Below are positions 1-12,207 of a stretch of DNA of 64,000 nucleotides, piece after piece (positions within the stretch are counted from its first letter, which is position 1; every line of letters begins with the position of its first letter). This DNA comes from Anisodus tanguticus (Eukaryota; Streptophyta; Magnoliopsida; Solanales; Solanaceae): NCBI GenBank assembly GCA_034509755.1, contig CM067541.1, positions 3,274,001-3,338,000 of the forward strand, given 5' to 3'. The notes under the pieces were generated by a model, which did not search any database, was not told where the DNA came from, and saw only the letters and a list, made by a program, of their open reading frames with translations. The position numbers and the translations under genes were made by a program.

Positions 1-117
1 GCTGGGAAGCTTCAAGTCCCAGTAGATAAAACTTTCCCAATTTCACAGGTGAGAGAGGCTCACGAGGCCAAGGATAGACGACGAATTCCTGGCAAAGTGG
101 TGCTGGAAATTGACTGA
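1..117 (+). CDS. 3' end of a medium-chain (MDR) quinone oxidoreductase-like gene, partial
   Basis: The window opens in frame inside a coding exon; 39 codons run from base 1 to a TGA at 115-117. The translated tail contains KTFPISQVREAHEAK and ends in IPGKVVLEID. That pattern (a (F/I)SxxxEAH segment, then a basic stretch, then GKVVLE) is the usual C-terminus of NAD(P)H-dependent quinone oxidoreductases of the medium-chain dehydrogenase superfamily, such as zeta-crystallin and RTN4IP1-like proteins. This tail closes the Rossmann half of the protein. Cofactor-binding and catalytic regions lie outside the window, so substrate and targeting cannot be judged. The reading frame is clean. I infer a real gene whose body is to the left. 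A pseudogene remains possible because only the last exon is visible. Confidence 0.72.
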   Translation, partial: AGKLQVPVDKTFPISQVREAHEAKDRRRIPGKVVLEID

Positions 118-2810
118 TTTATCTTGACGAGCTTAACCAACAACACATGGGTTCAGTGCACAAGGCTTTAATATCCCACGCTATCTGGTATTGCACTGAA
201 TACTTAATACCACATATACGATCTTTGTCTGTCTTTACAGAATAACCAGAAGCAATTTACACTTTGTTGGAATATATAGGATTCGGAAGCTACTAGGGAA
301 GAAAATGTGCAACCTGTAAATTCTCGGGACATTCTCAATTTTTTTTTCTTTCTTCACGTCTTTAATTCAGTAGTCACGCAAAACGTTTAAGGGAGTCACT
401 TGTCGTGCTCGTGCCAGGGAGTCACTTTTCTTCACGTCTTTGTTGGATACTGTTTTCAAATTGGCATACTGGTCGGTTAAGGGTGTTTGTTTGCTCAATA
501 TCTTGGTGTGTATAATTTATCTTTTTAATAGAATTTAATGAAAGTAACAATATAAATCTGTTTGTTTGTTATAATAGAGTATAATTATGTTATGGCAAAC
601 AAGTCCAACAAACAGATTTATATAATTAGAAGATGGTGTAGTAACTATTCTAATAATTACACAAATTCAATTACAAAGTGTCCTTTTCAACATGCTCTGA
701 GTAGGAGATGCAATGGATCACCTTGTCCGGTCATCCCTATTCCATGTGCTTTTTATAATTGGCAATCCAACAAATGTATCAACCTGTCACCTTTAATATT
801 TACTTTGCTTTCTCTAGAGCTAAAAAGCTTTTCACTATTATTTTCCTTCTAAAGGCAAAAGCAAAACTTTTTTACGTGAAATAAAGGGAAACCATTTGCT
901 TTTAGTGAAAGATATTTTTTCTTTATTTCCCTATCAACGGTGCTTTTGTCCTTTTCTGAACAAATGGTCAAAGCCCTTCACTTCAAGTATCTCTTAGCTA
1001 AAGGCCAAAAGCACTCTCATTACCCCCACTTTCTCCCTCCTCCCAAGACGTAGATGCAGGGTATTCCTTTTCCAAAAAAAAGTGGAACTCCCACCCCATA
1101 AGCTCCCACACCCCGGTCCGACAGGTATGTGAAGGAGTTAAATTATGGTGACTCAATTAATTTCAAAGGTTAGATCAGTACCACGCTACGCACAAGATGC
1201 AGGGTATTCCTATGATCAATTTAAGTGGATTCAATGTGTTTCACACTAAGCATAATGAAAGATTTAAAAAATATTAAAATTTTAATAAATGTCAAATTCT
1301 GAACTCGTTATTAAAAGTAAATGAATTTAATAGTGAAAATATAAATATTGAACTCACTAAATTTAACTTTTGTATCTACCTAAGTTCTTCCCTTCCCCTC
1401 AGGCAATATTTAGTTAATATTACACAATTAAATATTTATAGTTACATAGTTACAAGAAGTCATATCCAATGACCCTAAGGATGGTTTTACATTTTTTAAC
1501 TCCTTGCATCAACGGCAAATCTTCAAGGTCAAAGTAAAAAATCTGAAGCTTTGCTCATAGTCATAGGTAAAATTAAAAGTTTAAGATTTTCCACCTCTAA
1601 AATCATTCTTGTAAGTCACCCGCTATTAGTGAATTTTTTAATGCATATACTAAATTTGAACGAATGTTACTGAGTTCACATGAAGCCATTAACGATGCTC
1701 TAGATTTCGCCCTCCATAAGACCATAACCAAAAGAGAAATAATAAAGTTCAGTCCACTTTAGAAGACGAGTTGGATTTACTCTATTAGTGAAAATCTTTT
1801 ACCTATCTTTTTAGGGGTGTTAAATTTACGACTTTCTTTTTGCGGATGTTAAATTTAGTAACCAGGATGTACAGGGAGTTAGTGAGGATTAGTACAGGTG
1901 ATTAAAATCTATAACGGCTACTCATAGTGCACGCGCGGTCTGCTGCGCAGCTTTTTATGTTGTGCATGGAAGCATCTAGCTCAGCTAGGAATTCAGCCAA
2001 CGAGGTACTTGTTTCAGTAGACTATAACTCCCACTCTCGTTTGAGAGCGTGCGTACTCTTACAAATCATGTTAACGTTGATGATATTGGCGATTGTAGTG
2101 CACGATCACAGATGAAGCGTGAGAAAAAATGTGCATTTGAGAGGACTCGCTAGTCACGTGCACTCTTGGATTCTTTTGTTTTTCCCATGTGACCTACCAT
2201 CAAATTCACCGGGGTTTAATTACGGTTATGCCATTGGACGTTAGGACAAATAATTGTTTTATTAGGTAGTAGAATAATCTCTAATTTACAGCCAACTGTC
2301 GGAAAAATCACACTTCAAAATTGCCGACTTGCAAATTCCAATGTCAGTGACCCTACTCAGATTATTTGAAAAATATAATTAGTTCTTAATAACGGTGATA
2401 TTTATATCAACTGATTTTAATTTTATGTTGTCAATGACAACCACCATTGTTAGTTTCTTGGCCTGGTATGATTACAGGCAGATGTAAACATAAGTTACGC
2501 GTTTATTTGAGAACAGTAATTCTAATTCACATTCTAATGTGTTAAATGATTATTAAATATATACTGCTAATAATTTCAGACTCAATAGTATTTCTAACTC
2601 AAACTTGTAATGCTTAAATCTTGAATTTGTTTCTGTCCAAATCATTACTGAGCGTTAAGTGATCTGGCCACGTTGATCGAGGTTAGTATAAACTTGTAAA
2701 ACTGTAGAAATGCTGGCTTAGTGAGTGACTAAATTATGTTATCAATAATGTCTGTATCAGCATATATATGGCCTTTATTTATTGCTACTCAAAGTTGCCC
2801 ATCTCTGCTC
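118..2810. other. Intergenic/3' flank, no gene recognised
   Basis: AT-rich non-coding DNA. The first few hundred bases are presumably the 3' UTR of the oxidoreductase gene. Short ORFs at 562-852 and 1927-2115 show no family resemblance and no gene structure, and I do not regard them as genes. Confidence 0.6.
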
Positions 2811-3088
2811 AAGAATGAATGACAGCCGTCGCGGGTTCGAATCCGTGTGGTGACAGTCTTTGCTGAAATATTGCAAGGCTGTTTGGGTTCGTGTCCCGTT
2901 GGTCCTCTCCCTTGCAGGGCTGCCACTCGCGCATATTCCTCGATTTACATCTCACCTGGCCAAGGGGCCTCTGGTACAGGTGTGCGCATATTCCTCGATT
3001 TACATCTCACCTGGCCAAGGGGCCTCTGGTACAGGTGTGGGGGTTTCGCCTTAGGGACTTTCCCCTTCACAAAGAATGAATGACAGCC
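2811..3088 (+). mobile_element. 5'-truncated tRNA-derived SINE with 17-bp TSD and internal 55-bp tandem duplication
   Basis: A perfect 17-bp direct repeat (AAGAATGAATGACAGCC) lies at 2811-2827 and 3072-3088 and brackets a 244-bp insert (2828-3071). The insert begins with a B-box/T-arm-like GGGTTCGAATCC, as in Pol III-transcribed SINEs, and lacks an A box, which suggests 5' truncation on insertion. Inside, a 55-bp unit (starting GCATATTCCTCG) is repeated at 2931-2985 and 2986-3040. Overlapping ORFs here are artefacts of the duplication. The family name is uncertain; a solanaceous SINE is the best fit. Confidence 0.72.
2931..3040. repeat. Two-copy 55-bp tandem repeat inside the SINE
   Basis: The two units are identical over essentially their whole length; only the last base differs. 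They carry the segment CTGGCCAAGGGGCCTCTGG, which is itself partly palindromic. Because the flanking TSD is perfect, the duplication either arose recently or was present in the source copy. Confidence 0.9.
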
Positions 3089-3210
3089 AAAATTAGCAGC
3101 AGCACATGCTGTGCAAGCTAGAGTGAAGAGGACGTTTTAATATGCTAGAGCACTATAGGAACAGAGAAAGCATAAACAAAAATAGATTTGATAGTTACAC
3201 ACTTTTAAAT

Positions 3211-3349
3211 TTTACCTCCTGGTCACGGGTTCAAGCCGTAAAAATAACTTCTTACAGAAATGCAAGGTAAGACTGAGTACAATAGATCTTTGTGATTCGA
3301 CTCTTCTTTGAACCCCGAGCTTAGTGCACCGAGCTCCTTTTTTTTTTAC
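3211..3349 (+). mobile_element. Degenerate Au-type SINE
   Basis: Shows the B box (GGTCACGGGTTCAAGCC), the TGCAAGGTAAGACTG segment and the tail AGTGCACCGAGCTCC followed by a T run, the hallmarks of Au SINEs. The A box is missing and several bases have diverged. No clear TSD was found. Confidence 0.7.
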
Positions 3350-4476
3350 ATCAGAGTTTAAGAAGGCATGCGCATTACAAGTTTAATGGAGTACTCAATA
3401 ACTAAGGTAACAAAAGACTAGCTTTAGAACACTTTCTTCCATTAATATTTTTATTATGAGAATTTTTTATAATAACACAAATATTGTTAAGATAATAAGT
3501 TAAGTTTTTATAGTTAGGTACATAAATACTATAGAGTATTCAAAAACACATATTTTAAATTATTTTTCTTAATTAAACTTTGTCAAGTGAAATTATGACA
3601 ATAAAGTGAAACAGAAGGAGTAATATAAAATAATAAAATTATCACTTGTTGCAAAGAAATTAATACAGAGAAGATGAGCTTAGTATTGCAGCTCACAAAA
3701 AAAATTATTTGCGACAAAACGAAGTTTCCCAAAATTTTCTCTTAATTTAATTATCATCATTTTATGTTGCAAAATACACCTTAATACTGTTTTTGTGATG
3801 GCAAGTTTACCGTTGAGAGAATCAGACCTCATTATGGCTAATTTTTGGGGCTTGGAGTGCACACACAACTCACAAGCCCTTTTTGTCATACTGTAAATCT
3901 AGCAAAAAATTAAATTGAACAATAAGCAATTAGCCCTACCCCCACCAATTATCTTCACATTCAACTAAAGACAAACAACATTTCAATCATCTCTTCCATA
4001 GCTTTTGCATTCTACAAACTCCATACTGCATTTCTGTTTATTCTGCCAAACAAAAAACTCACCATACAAAACAGTGTCTTTTTACACTTTATGACCCTAC
4101 TTAGATCCATCCTTGGTTATAAGAGAAAATGACAAAATAGGTCCCTTGTATTTAAGAGTAGATTCCGAATAGTCTCTTAAGTATGCGCTTAATTGTTTTG
4201 TTTCTTTAAGTTTGTCAAAAGTTAATATTTTTTTTAGTCTCCGACAATTATTTATTGAACTCTTCAGGTAAATTTGACGGAAATTATGAAAGATTAACGA
4301 GAACTCACATTTAGAGATACAATTTTTTGTAATTTCTGCGGTTTTTTCATTTATTTCTAGAGTAAGAGGGACTTTTTTAGCTCTTCTACTTAGACAAACT
4401 CCCTCACCTATCCTCCACCACTACTACTACTAGTGAGCTCTTCATTTGCTTCACTTTTCGTCTTTCTTCATCTTCA
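3350..4476. other. Upstream region of the 433-aa gene
   Basis: AT-rich with no gene recognised. About 4130-4385 resembles a diverged repeat ('tgacaaaataggtccct...'). The stretch 4390-4476 is rich in C and T with CTACTACTACTAC and reads like the 5' UTR of the following gene. No TATA box can be assigned with certainty. Confidence 0.45.
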
Positions 4477-5778
4477 ATGAAACTTTCCAAATCCATACTT
4501 AGCCCTAGCCACGCACGCGATCCGCCTCTCGCTCTTCCCACTTCCCTTAGCCGTCGGCTTAAAGCCAACGGTAGCATGAAAGGTGGCCAGTCCCCGGCCA
4601 CCTTTCCTTCCACCACTGGGAAGAAACGCGAGTCGGGTTTTGACAACCCCGAACCTTCTTCCCCTAAGGTAACTTGTATTGGACAAGTGAAAATGAAAAC
4701 CAAAAAGAAAGTCAAACAAACACGTAGCTTGCCCAATAGAAGGAGTGACGGAGTAAGTTTCAGAAAACTAGAAGAAGCCCCTGAAGAAAGGGGATTATTG
4801 ATTCAGACCCAAAGGAGTTCGAGTGTGCATTTTCAGCCACAAGATCATCCATGTGCAGCGGCGGTACATAGAAATCAGAGGTGGGTACATTTGCCATGGA
4901 CGATATACGAAGCTTTGAGGGAGTATAGTTGTTTATTTCCATGCCGTTCTTCGTGTTTTACAACGAATGAGAAAGTAAAGGAGGAGAAAGTTAACGGATG
5001 TAGGAGGGAAGTTCCTAGATGGCTAGTTGCATTGCAAGATGGGCCGGAAGCAGAAAAAACGAGAGGAATGGAAGATGTGCATAGAAAAACAGAGGAAATG
5101 CAGAATACAATGAGAAGAAGTTCAACAAGGCATGTGTTTGAAGATATTAGTGTTGAAATGAATGAAGGACAAGTAGATGAAGAGAAAGCTAGAGTTAGCA
5201 TTTGTATTCCACCTAAAAATGCTTTGCTTTTAATGAGATGTCGATCTGATCCTATGAAAATGGCTGATATCACTAATCGAAAAGGCGAACAAGTAATTGT
5301 AGATGCACAAAACATGGAAGAGTGCAAAAGTATTGTTTCTGTGGAAAATGAAGATGAAAAAGAGAGCGAGATAAAGGCAGAACAAGTATTACCTGAATCA
5401 ATTATACATCAAACGGAAAACATAGAAGATGAGATATTCAAATCAACCATAAAGAAAGTAATCTTGTTAGACGCAATTTCAGATTTGGTACAAATGGAGT
5501 CGAAAAAACAACAAAGTGAATCAATGGAAGTTTCTAGAGAAACATGGGTATGCAGCACTGATTTCAATTTACCAGAGAGAAAACAAGCTAAAACAGTGAA
5601 GAAGAAAGAAGAAGAAATAAAGACAAGGAGCAGCATGGACTCACAACCATCGAGGTTACCGGCGGCGATGATAGAGCAGAAACTGGCTTACGAGCCGTTC
5701 GTGTTGACGAGGTGCAAGTCGGAGCCGATGGGTTCGGGCCGCCTGGAATCGGGTTTTGAACCGACCCGGATACTGTAA
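4477..5778 (+). CDS. Plant-specific protein of unknown function with RCRSDPM/RCKSEPM motifs
   Basis: An uninterrupted 433-codon ORF starting at the first ATG after a pyrimidine-rich leader and ending in TAA. The protein is basic at the N-terminus, with SSPKVTCIGQVKMKTKKK around residues 61-78. An aromatic segment WVHLPWTIYEALREY (136-150) precedes a Cys-containing patch (LFPCRSSC). Two related motifs, LLLMRCRSDPMKMA (about 250-263) and FVLTRCKSEPMGSGR (about 408-422), look like an internal repeat. The centre is highly charged (Glu/Lys) and probably disordered or coiled. No transmembrane segment or catalytic motif is visible. I recognise the SPKVTCIGQV and LLMRCRS(D/A)P patterns as features of a conserved, uncharacterised land-plant family, but I cannot give a function. 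The length, lack of frame damage and UTR-like leader support a live single-exon gene. Confidence 0.85.
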   Translation: MKLSKSILSPSHARDPPLALPTSLSRRLKANGSMKGGQSPATFPSTTGKKRESGFDNPEPSSPKVTCIGQVKMKTKKKVKQTRSLPNRRSDGVSFRKLEEAPEERGLLIQTQRSSSVHFQPQDHPCAAAVHRNQRWVHLPWTIYEALREYSCLFPCRSSCFTTNEKVKEEKVNGCRREVPRWLVALQDGPEAEKTRGMEDVHRKTEEMQNTMRRSSTRHVFEDISVEMNEGQVDEEKARVSICIPPKNALLLMRCRSDPMKMADITNRKGEQVIVDAQNMEECKSIVSVENEDEKESEIKAEQVLPESIIHQTENIEDEIFKSTIKKVILLDAISDLVQMESKKQQSESMEVSRETWVCSTDFNLPERKQAKTVKKKEEEIKTRSSMDSQPSRLPAAMIEQKLAYEPFVLTRCKSEPMGSGRLESGFEPTRIL

Positions 5779-5854
5779 TCAGGTTGTACATTTTCTTTTA
5801 AACCTTTTATCATCAGTGAATTTATTTTTAGTAGTAGAAGCAATACTAATCCTG

Positions 5855-6015
5855 AACAGCAGCGTAACTGGTAAAGTTGATGCTCTGTGATCATGAGCCG
5901 TGGAAATAGCGTCTTAGAAAAATGTGAGTTAAGGCTGCGTACAATACACTCTTGTGGTCCGGCCCTTCCCTGAACCCGCATAGCGGAAGCTTAGTGCACC
6001 GAGCTGCCCTTTTTT
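5855..6015 (+). mobile_element. Au-type SINE, internally deleted
   Basis: Carries an A-box region (AGCGTAACTGGTAAAG), a damaged B box (CATGAGCCGTGG, part of the TTCGA core deleted), the TTAAGGCTGCGTACAATA block, GTGGTCCGGCCCTTCCC, and a 3' end AGTGCACCGAGCTGCCC followed by a T run. It lies directly downstream of the 433-aa gene and could supply part of its 3' UTR. Confidence 0.8.
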
Positions 6016-9000
6016 AAGCCGTACTCCGTTTTAAGTTTTTAGAATTTTGAATATTTCATGGTTGAATTTAAGATTATCCATGATGTACTTTGTAATTTTA
6101 TCGGTTCTAATTCTAACAAATTATTCTCCGTTCATATGATCAGTTTATACTTTGATTACTGCAGATACTTAGATCCTGTTTGTGTTAAGCTTAGTTGATA
6201 AGTTTTGAGTGTTGAGACTTATTTTACTAATAAATAATTATTTGTGTCTATGAAATTGATAATAAGCCTGTTTGGTAAAAAAAACGTTAATAAACTATTT
6301 TTAGTTAAAATTACTAAATAGCTTTAAAACTTTTGCAACAAATTATATAAATTTAAAGTATTCTTACCAGATGTATACAGAGTAAAGAGAAGGTTAGAAT
6401 TTTATTTTCCAAAAAAATACTTTGAGAATCATAAAACATATTAAGAACAAAATAGTAAAATATTTTATTAAATTAAAAATATTTAGTAGATCATGAGTCT
6501 TGGTTCTTAGTGAAATACTATGCGCTATCTTATATACAATGATTTAGATCACAAAGAAAAGGATTTTCATAGAAAGACAACATCATTGAAGAGCGATGAA
6601 AAGTTATGATCAACTTATAACTTTTGACTAATTTTAGTTTATAAGCACTAAATTTATAAACAGTTTGAATATTTATGAAACCCGTTAATAAGTCAAAAAG
6701 ATACATATAAATCAGTTTGACCAACTTATAAGATTAGCTAAACACTCTCTTAATGTAATGTTCAATTTGACCGAATTATGAGCTTAACTAACCACCCTAT
6801 TAATGTGTTGTTTACTTTAAATAATCTGTTGTGTACAGATATATTCTTATATTGCAAGTGAATAAGTTTGAAGCTTAATTCCAATTAGCTGACAACTTTT
6901 TTTTTTGTTTGTCCCAAAAGTATGGAGCGAAATAATTGTAATCATTATTATTATAATAAGATATGAGAAATTGTTGCAAAGTATTAGGGAGGGGTCATTG
7001 ATTTTGGACAAGGGTTTGTTGGGCTGGTAAATGCGAGAATACAGGACTATTATTTAGACTTGATCTAGATTTAAGGATATTCTATTTAATTATGTCATTT
7101 ATAAATTACGAATAAATTAATTGTACAATGATCATTTAAAGAAATGTTGCCAAAGTAGTACAGTGTAACACGAAAGTGTAGCATGCTCTTAGCGTCTATC
7201 TATAAAAGATTTTGCTTCTTTTAATTCATATATTAAATGTTTCTGAAAATTGGACATGACTCATTAATGCACGCGAGAAAATTTGACCATATCTAAATGA
7301 CCAACCTAAATTAAATAGGGACGGAGCGAGAGTATTACTTTAGTTTAATAATATTTATTTTTAAACATTTAAAAATTATTAATTTAAACCTAATATTTTT
7401 TAATTATAAATTTCAAATTCTGACTTCGCAATGAAATGAAGCACTAATATATAATTGTACCATTTGTGAATGTAATTAATCTAATATGGTTATAGATACT
7501 TAAAACATTTCTAAATGGACAGCCTGGTTTTGTTTGCTAATCTGTGGTTTGTTTGTTATCATGTGATACAACCAGTTCCAACTAAAAACAGATCTATAAT
7601 TGGAAATTAATATAGGCAAGATGAACAATGTATCTACTGTATCTTTATGGAACAATAGATTTAATTAGCACTTTTTGTCCCTCAAATATGGACAAATTCT
7701 GATTTTGGTCCTGATGATTCAGGTTAAGTACATTTAACCTTCACTTAATTATAAATATGTGCGCTTTTGATCTCTTAAATTGTGAATCTTCACAAATTTA
7801 ATGAATTATTAAGTGCTAATATGTCCAATTATAGATGTATTATGTTAAGTTCGTATTGTTACTCTATATTTTAGGGTAATATTGCTCTAAACATACTCTA
7901 AATATCACTATATCATACATAAAGGAACTAAAAACATACGTTTTAGTTAATTAAAGGTTAAATATACTTAGCCAAATATTGCATGCTCTTGAACCCTCTT
8001 TACCAATGAACTAAGCTTTTGATTTGTGTTAAGGGGTTCAACATTTAGTATATACACATAAAATAAAATATTTGACCACGAAAGGCGTTGGGATGAAACC
8101 CCTGGACTTCACACAGATCCACCCCTGATATATACTATATATCTTTAGTTTTTATTATCTATCTTTAAAGTGTTTATGTACCTATTTAGAAACATACATA
8201 GTACTATCTATATTTAAAGTTTTTATACACCTGTTTAAAAAGATACTTTATAGCGGTAATCATACAAATATTTATCTAAACGTCCTTCATTTCTCCATCT
8301 TAAGCATCTTACTTAATTAACACCTCAGTACTTAAAGCAGTAAAAGTGTATTTGAAAGTCACAAATGCTTTTTAATTTCTTAAACCGTCAAACATCTTGC
8401 AACAAATGTATTTGAGATTGAAAGGAGTAGTTGAATTGTCCTATATATAGTGTCTTCAATGTACATTTATCCTTGAATCCGAATCCCCTCAATTCCTTTG
8501 TTGTTTTTTTGCATAGACATTTAAATTTGATATTTAAAACACATTAACTTACAAAATGATCATTAAACACCGCTCTCATCTTCATTGTGTCAGCATGTAT
8601 ACTCCCAAAGTTAAAGTATTTAATTGTTAGTTGAGGTTAAATTAAAATTCTATCCATATATTATGCCTTGTCCCCCCCCCCCTCCTCTTTCTTGAGCTAT
8701 TTACTCGGATTTGCTCGTGACTATATGAACGTAAGTCAGTAACGTAACTACAGTTACAAATGGTACAGTATCTTTTTCCCAGAGATTCTTATCTTTTGTA
8801 ATATTGCCTTTCCCAATTGCTTACTTTTATGCTTGAAGACAATGAATATCAAATATTTGCAAGAATGAGAAGTCTATATATGTTTGGTACTTCTTTTGTT
8901 ATGGAGTGGTGGGGACAAAGTTCGTCGTTTCAATTTATATACGTATCTTGATTAGGTACAAAACATTTTTAAAATAAATTAAAAACTTGTGATGTTTAAT

Positions 9001-9412
9001 ATTTTGATAGAGAAAGCTCCGGGTATGAAAAAAAAATTTAAAACGTTTTTCTCTTCTATAGATTTTATGCCGCACGAATACTAGTTAATCGAATTTTAAT
9101 GCGGACACCGAATATTTTTTTAAAAAAAGTGAGTAGCAAGTCAGGCAAATTGATAATGCTGAGAAGATAAGTAAAAAGATTCCTAGACTAATTTGTGTGC
9201 ACTTTGAGAGCAGCGTTAGTCGGAATTCATGGAGGACGTGCCCATAGTTTTGTGGGTTCAAAGCTGCATTGTAAGGACCTTTTTGACAGTTTGACTCCAG
9301 TCTTACCCAAAAATCTTTAGCCCAAGTGCAAATGAGATATAATTAATTTTTCTGCCGAAAATAAAATTTATAATTTTTTTAGCTAAAATATGAAAAAACT
9401 CCCACACAGCTA
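6016..9412. other. Intergenic, no gene recognised
   Basis: About 3.4 kb of AT-rich DNA without a supported coding region. A polyC run lies at about 8671-8682. Some stretches (for example 7670-7970) resemble old repeats but have no boundaries I can place. Confidence 0.55.
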
Positions 9413-9415
9413 TTA

Positions 9416-9866
9416 GGGTGTGTTTGGTATTCCATTTTATTTCATATTTGGTGGTCTAACATTTTTTGAAAAGTGTTTTTTTTTTAGAATCTTTTTACTT
9501 AAAAATAATTTCTCTTATGAAAGTAGTGAAAACAAGTGTCACAAGTCATATTCCAAGTTCGTTATCTTCTTACCACTCATCAACCCTCCCAACCTACGCC
9601 TCTTGGTCATTCCATCCTCCGCCACCCTCAAACCCCCACTACATCACATTCGCTCCTCATAGTATTTTACTAGATTATCTATGGATGCTCTTTGGTTAAT
9701 ATATTTGGTTAATTACTTACCAAATGTTAGAAAATAAGTAAGAAACCCACTTATTTTTTCAAGAAAATATTTTTTAGAAAATAAAAAGATCCACTCATTT
9801 TCCAAGAAAACTTTTTCTAGACTAATATTTTCTTTGAAAATGTTTTTCTTCATACCAAACACACCC
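9416..9866. mobile_element. Tourist-like (PIF/Harbinger) MITE
   Basis: Terminal inverted repeats GGGTGTGTTTGGTAT at the left and its complement (ATACCAAACACACCC) at the right are perfect over 15 bp. They are flanked by TTA at 9413-9415 and 9867-9869, the 3-bp target duplication typical of Tourist elements. The arms continue with T/A-rich imperfect complementarity (long TTTTCTAGA-like segments). The ORFs inside are not genes. Confidence 0.85.
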
Positions 9867-10109
9867 TTAAAGTTAGAAGTTTTGACAAGTACAACTCCAA
9901 CACATCAAAATATTCTTGAAATTTCAAATATGCAGTTCAATTTCAAGAAATTTTAATCTTCTTTTGAACTTTGGTAGTTCAAAACTCCACCATTTCTTCC
10001 TAACTTCATCTGCCACAATTCAGACTCCAAAATTGTCATAAAGTTTAAACTGATGAATATTCAAATATCAGGAGTTTGTTAAGTTTATAATATTGTAGTA
10101 GAATAATAT

Positions 10110-11509
10110 TGTTGGTGCTCTTTTGTACTTTATAAAGCAGTACGGGAAGTAAATAACTATTACAAGTATTCGAAAGGATAAACAAACATTCAATATTCAG
10201 AAATTGAATCTTGTTGAACAAATAGGTCAATCTTCAAAGCTGCCGCAAGCTTGTTGTGTCTTGAATCTTGATAACCTGAAATCAAGAAACAACTAAATCT
10301 GAATGGTTACAACGTTGTGTGTTGAGTCGAGTGATTGCCCTCTGTCCTTAAGACAAGATTGCCCCGTATATATGCTTTTACGTTAGCGGGCAATAGTCTC
10401 CCAGGATAAAACAACACTTTAATCTCAACGCTACAAAGCCAATAGGTTGAGCCTGACGAAGAAAACAAATATGAATCGACTTGCTGAAGATATGGAAAAG
10501 GAAGGAAGAGTTTCTGTTTACTCTTCTCTTTTGTCTCTGTGTATATAGTGTGTCTCTGTTGTGTATATCTTGTGTATATGTGAGGGTTTGCTCACTGTTT
10601 TTCAGTCACGAATAGCACTGATTTTCGCCACTGTTTTGTACAGATTTTGGCCACTGTTTCGTGCTCTTTTGTGACTGAAATGTGCTGCTATTTTCGTGTG
10701 TATTCTCTCACGTTATTGAGCCAAAAGAGGCACCAATATATAGCATGGAGGAGGGCAGCCCAACAACCACAAACAAGACTGTAAATAGCCATTAGTGAGG
10801 GATGTTAATGGCCATTAGGAGGCAGATTAATGGGTGGTTAATGGGCTGTTCATGGCCAATGAAGAAGGGTTGATAATGGAGGAGTTAATCAGCCATTACA
10901 TGGCTGATTAATGCCTCAAAAAACAGTTCCAACGGAAGGCAGAAAGTTTCCGTTACCTTTCCAGAAACTCTGGAGACCAAACTGTAAAATATTAAACTTC
11001 AGGAACCAAACTGTACATAAGAAACTTCAGGGATCAAACTGTACATCTGGCAAAGTCCTCTGGTCCAAAAAGATAATATCAGAAAATTCCCACAGCCCAC
11101 AGCCCACAGCCCACAGCCCGAGACCGGACGGGCGGCGGCGACGCGCGTGTGGGCCTAGCCTTGAACCCAAGCACATCTAGGTCCTCCCTCCTTTAAACAC
11201 ATGGGATACCCTTGGGGTCCCAAACCCTTTACCACATTAGAGACTTATATAGAGAGCAATTCTTCCTATTCCCACCGATGTGGTAAATTTGTCCCACACC
11301 ATATTTTCATGCCTCAAACACCTTACTTCGTGGACCAATATCTCTTTCATTTCTCAACGAAATTTGACGATTCTTGGTCCTACGGTCATCTAGTCACTTC
11401 GTAGATCATGCATGTGCGAAGAGACAAAGTCTCCAACATGCGGAACACTAGTGTTTAATTCATCAAAGATGGGTGGACGCATCTCCCCGCCAAAGGCAAA
11501 TTTCCAACA
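10110..11509 (-). mobile_element. Solo LTR (minus orientation), 1.4 kb, family A
   Basis: Begins TGTTGG and ends CCAACA. A perfect 5-bp duplication AATAT lies at 10105-10109 and 11510-11514. No internal retroelement sequence or second LTR is next to it, so it is a solo LTR. It is the reverse complement of the 28196-29545 element over nearly its whole length. Read on the minus strand it holds a TATA-like CTATATATTG (complement at about 10734-10744), which suggests transcription leftwards. It includes four tandem CCCACAG units (11089-11116) next to a GC-rich patch. Confidence 0.9.
11089..11116. repeat. (CCCACAG)4 microsatellite in the LTR
   Basis: Four exact 7-bp units followed by a partial one. 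The related LTR at 28196-29545 does not show this expansion, so it arose after the copies separated. Confidence 0.9.
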
Positions 11510-11514
11510 AATAT

Positions 11515-12207
11515 TTCTTCAGATACATGAGTGAAAATGATGATAAATAATTATTGTAGTAGATACCAAAAGTGAAATAGGTGCTAAAGTAAAATAATGC
11601 TTATATCACTCATGATACCTCTCAAACTCAAATTTCAATTTCTACAAGTAAAATTTCAAGACAGTATTCTGAAATTTAAACTTACGCCGTTGAAATTCCA
11701 CGACAATGTCATAAAGTTTCATTAAAAATTCTGAAGTTCAAACAAGCCTTAAGTTCAAGATGATGCAAGAAAAACTCCAAAAAAATTTCCTTCAGTGTGA
11801 CATGGTGCAAATAAAACTCCATGGGAGTTTGAACTAATAGAAGTTCAAACCCATGATTTTTTTTCGGAGTTCGAATTGAGAATGATAGTTGTAGTTGAGA
11901 ATGCTAGCGTTTTACATATAAAAGTTTCGAACTCCAGTATCATGTGTTAAAGTTTTTCCATGTTTTTAGCTATGAATACTTTTATCCAAATTTTATTTTT
12001 GCATAATAATTTACTAAACTGTGAAGAATTTTGAAACAGTAGTTAAATGCTAATTAGCATTTCGTAAGTGGCTATTTATCCATTTCTCTCGAAGAATTTA
12101 CGTAAGGATTAAGCCCTCATTTATTTACCCTTAATAAAATTTTTAATCTTAATCATTCAAATTTCAGTAAGTAAATTTGTTTATTTTTTAGGTCTGAAAC
12201 TTAATTA
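11515..12207. other. Intergenic, no gene recognised
   Basis: AT-rich DNA containing phrases such as AAATTTCAAG and AAGTTCAAAC in several diverged repeats. No coding potential or element boundary seen. Confidence 0.5.

Noticed and set aside
2847..3083. Three overlapping short ORFs with a repeated peptide
   Set aside because: The peptide repeat is the 55-bp SINE duplication read in three frames; 55 is not a multiple of 3, so no frame is favoured.
4875..5327. 150-residue minus-strand ORF opposite the 433-aa gene
   Set aside because: Shadow of the real plus-strand gene; no motif, and the plus frame is longer with a coherent domain pattern.
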